NCBI RefSeq assembly: GCF_030124375.1 | Contig: NZ_JASKLS010000009.1 | Span: 202,357-266,356 of the forward strand | Length of the DNA stretch: 64,000 nt | Source: Sinorhizobium sp. 6-70 | Lineage (GTDB): Bacteria > Pseudomonadota > Alphaproteobacteria > Rhizobiales > Rhizobiaceae | Reading direction: 5' to 3' | Part shown: positions 62,215 to 64,000 of the stretch, piece after piece | Position numbering within the stretch: the stretch's first letter is position 1 | Layout: every line of letters starts with the position of its first letter | Position numbers and translations under genes: made by a program | Notes under the pieces: model-generated | Database searches by the model: none | Seen by the model: the letters and a program-made list of their open reading frames with translations, nothing else | Told to the model about the DNA's origin: nothing

Positions 62215-62394
62215 CACGTTCCCCCTCGAAGCGTCGCGGCTCATAGGCAAAAACTGATGCCTATCTGACGATTTCACCTTCAAGCGATGCAAGCACCACA
62301 TGCTCTTGCCATCGAGGATCACTTTTTCTTGATAGAAGGCAACATGCAACGGAAGGTACTCTTGATAATCGCAACGACGGTTGCTTAAAAACAA

Positions 62395-63077
62395 CAGTTC
62401 TAATTCAATCCCGCAAATGCCGGGATGCCTGACGGTTCGTTCTCGGAAAATAATACCTTGTCGATTGCTACGATGATTAGCTTCGGGCTAGCGTCTGCAG
62501 CTTTCAAAGGATGGGATTGTTGGAATCTCAGCACTTTCGCCACAACGGATCAATTTCCCTCGCAATAATTCGCTCGGACTATTCAGAGTAAACAAAATCG
62601 GGACTTTTACGGTGGACTGCCTACGCACTCAATGCGCTTGCATAGCGGTTTATAATAGTAGATGCTCCTAAATTAAGTGTAGAAAGGCATCAGCACTTCA
62701 GGCCAGATCGCGTAAGGGAGTGCAGCAGTGGCAATGTCTCAATTTATACATGCTCCGTTCCCTTTTGCGCAGCATATCTCAAGAAAGGGATAGACGAGTG
62801 CGGCTCGGAGAGCGTCGGCAACGGTTGAAGGACAGGTGGACGATCAATCAGTAGTTCGCCGCCCCTGACGTCATGCAGGTACGAGGTCACTCATTGACCT
62901 TGAGGCGAGTGGTGCATCGTTTCCATTAAGCAGCGCGTGATTGATGTCGCAAACTCGACAATAGGCTCCGTTTCTGGCCTGATCCCGATGACGAGATTCG
63001 AAGGCTATCAGGAGAACCTATGTTGGTAAGAGTTGATTTTCTTGTGGGTGCTGTATTGACGAGCGCGAGGTGGCAGC
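62395..63077. other. Intergenic stretch with no supported gene
   Basis: About 680 bases between two divergent genes; I see no protein-coding frame longer than 90 codons with supporting signals. Confidence 0.5.
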
Positions 63078-64000
63078 GTGTCATTGATCGAGCGAATAGA
63101 GCAATCAGGCCAAAAGAAACTACTGGCGATCGACGGCGGCGGCATTCGCGGCGTGATCGCCTTGGAGATCCTGAAGAGGATCGAGGATACACTAAGGCCG
63201 AACCACAACGGTGACAACTTCCGGTTGTCTGACTATTTTGACTACATCGCTGGGACGAGCACCGGAGGAATCATTGCTGCGGGCCTCGCGGTGGGCATGT
63301 CGGTCGCGGAGATCCTCGAATTCTATCAGTCGAGCGGTGCACAGATGTTCGTCAAGGCGCGGCTTCTTGAGCGTCTGCGATACAAGTTCGATTCAGAGCC
63401 GTTGGCGAAAAAACTCAAGGGCGTTTTTGGACCAAACACCAAGTTCGGGTCGAATGACGTGAGGACTCTACTATTGCTCGTCCTTCGCAATGCGACGACG
63501 GACTCGCCTTGGGTGCTGTCAAACAATCCGTATGCCAAATACAATGACGGGAGGCGTTCAGACTGCAATTTGAACCTCCCGCTCTGGCAGCTTGTACGCG
63601 CTAGTACCGCGGCGCCAACCTATTTCCCACCTGAGGTGATTGCGCTGACTGGTCCGAAGGGCAGGGAAAGGCAATTCGTTTTTGTTGACGGTGGTGTAAC
63701 CATGTACAACAACCCAGCTTTTCAGATGTTCATGATGGCGACCGTGGATAGGTACTGGGAGCGTAAACCGGATGCTCGCTGGCGTGTAGGGGTCGATAAT
63801 ATGCTTGTTGTCTCAGTGGGAACTGGGACAACGCCCGATGTGCGGGCTGGGCTAGAGCCCGAACAAATGCATCTGTTGTTCAATGCTACTAGCATTCCAT
63901 CGGCGCTGATGTTTGCTGCGTCGAACGAACAGGACTTACTTTGCCGGGTGTTCGGCAATTGTCGCGCTGGCGATCCGATTGATCGAGAACTGGGTGATCT
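63078..64000 (+). CDS. Patatin-like phospholipase (3' end outside window)
   Basis: The open frame of 307 codons to the window edge starts at GTG 63078 (GAGGTGG before it; an in-frame TGA 18 bases upstream leaves no other start). It shows KKLLAIDGGGIRGVIALEIL (oxyanion hole), YIAGTSTGGIIAAGLA with the nucleophile serine in GTSTG, LVRASTAAPTYFPPE and FVDGGVTMYNNPA with the catalytic Asp of DGG. It should hydrolyse membrane phospholipids as an acylhydrolase. CBASS effectors of the CapV type have this fold, but stand-alone patatins do too; the next gene, outside the window, would decide. The nearby TIR and AbiE genes support a defence setting. Confidence 0.85.
   Translation, partial: MSLIERIEQSGQKKLLAIDGGGIRGVIALEILKRIEDTLRPNHNGDNFRLSDYFDYIAGTSTGGIIAAGLAVGMSVAEILEFYQSSGAQMFVKARLLERLRYKFDSEPLAKKLKGVFGPNTKFGSNDVRTLLLLVLRNATTDSPWVLSNNPYAKYNDGRRSDCNLNLPLWQLVRASTAAPTYFPPEVIALTGPKGRERQFVFVDGGVTMYNNPAFQMFMMATVDRYWERKPDARWRVGVDNMLVVSVGTGTTPDVRAGLEPEQMHLLFNATSIPSALMFAASNEQDLLCRVFGNCRAGDPIDRELGD

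Noticed and set aside
1..64000. CRISPR arrays and rRNA operons
   Set aside because: No regularly spaced repeats and no rRNA-like conserved stretches were seen on reading the window.

Overview
This window looks like a symbiosis region (symbiotic plasmid or symbiosis island) of a nodulating alphaproteobacterium, most likely Mesorhizobium or Sinorhizobium/Ensifer; the sequence does not settle the genus. The basis is seven recognisable nod boxes (NodD binding promoters), nodulation genes (nolFG, nodO, nodM, a nopM-like relic, syrB-type regulators), a sigma54-type uptake hydrogenase cluster, and the rhizobial biotin operon bioBFDAZ with bioR.

Layout. 1-992: partial tetratricopeptide protein. 1.3-3.9 kb: nod box, flavin reductase and amino-acid permease. 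5.0-9.7 kb: nolFG RND efflux pair, minus strand, behind a nod box. 10.9-11.8 kb: nodO behind a nod box. 12.8-15.5 kb: paired M16 peptidases resembling y4wA/y4wB. 16.1-17.6 kb: HemN-like oxidase. 18.2-31.7 kb: hupSLCDF, remains of hupG, hupH, hupI, then hupJK-hypABFCDE. 31.9-34.0 kb: nod box and nodM. 34.6-40.5 kb: bioR-bioBFDAZ, minus strand. 40.7-46.7 kb: small mobile-element genes, HigBA, pseudogenes, two SyrB-like proteins, an IS110 relic and a methyltransferase. 46.7-53.1 kb: nod box with a NopM-like LRR protein that has lost its ligase domain, an XRE regulator, two further nod boxes around a probable nodD relic, and a nod-box-driven OafA/SGNH acyltransferase. 53.1-64 kb: two AbiE systems (one broken), an OmpW protein under a likely FixK/FnrN box, an amidase pseudogene, a TIR-membrane-TPR protein, an autotransporter-like barrel and the start of a patatin phospholipase; this end looks like a defence-rich accessory segment.

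How it works together. Flavonoid-activated NodD would turn on the nod-box genes: NodM supplies glucosamine-6-phosphate for Nod factor, NolFG is an envelope pump, NodO is a secreted calcium-binding protein, and the acyltransferase may decorate a glycan. In bacteroids, NifA and sigma54 would drive hupSL to recycle H2 from nitrogenase, and the hyp genes build the NiFe(CN)2CO centre. The structural and hyp genes are intact, but the hupG-hupH-hupI block is degenerate and hupE is absent, so oxygen-protected maturation may be failing. BioZ plus BioBFDA allow biotin synthesis without BioC/BioH, under BioR repression.

Between the intact modules lie many frameshifted gene remnants, which is typical of a recombining symbiosis region.
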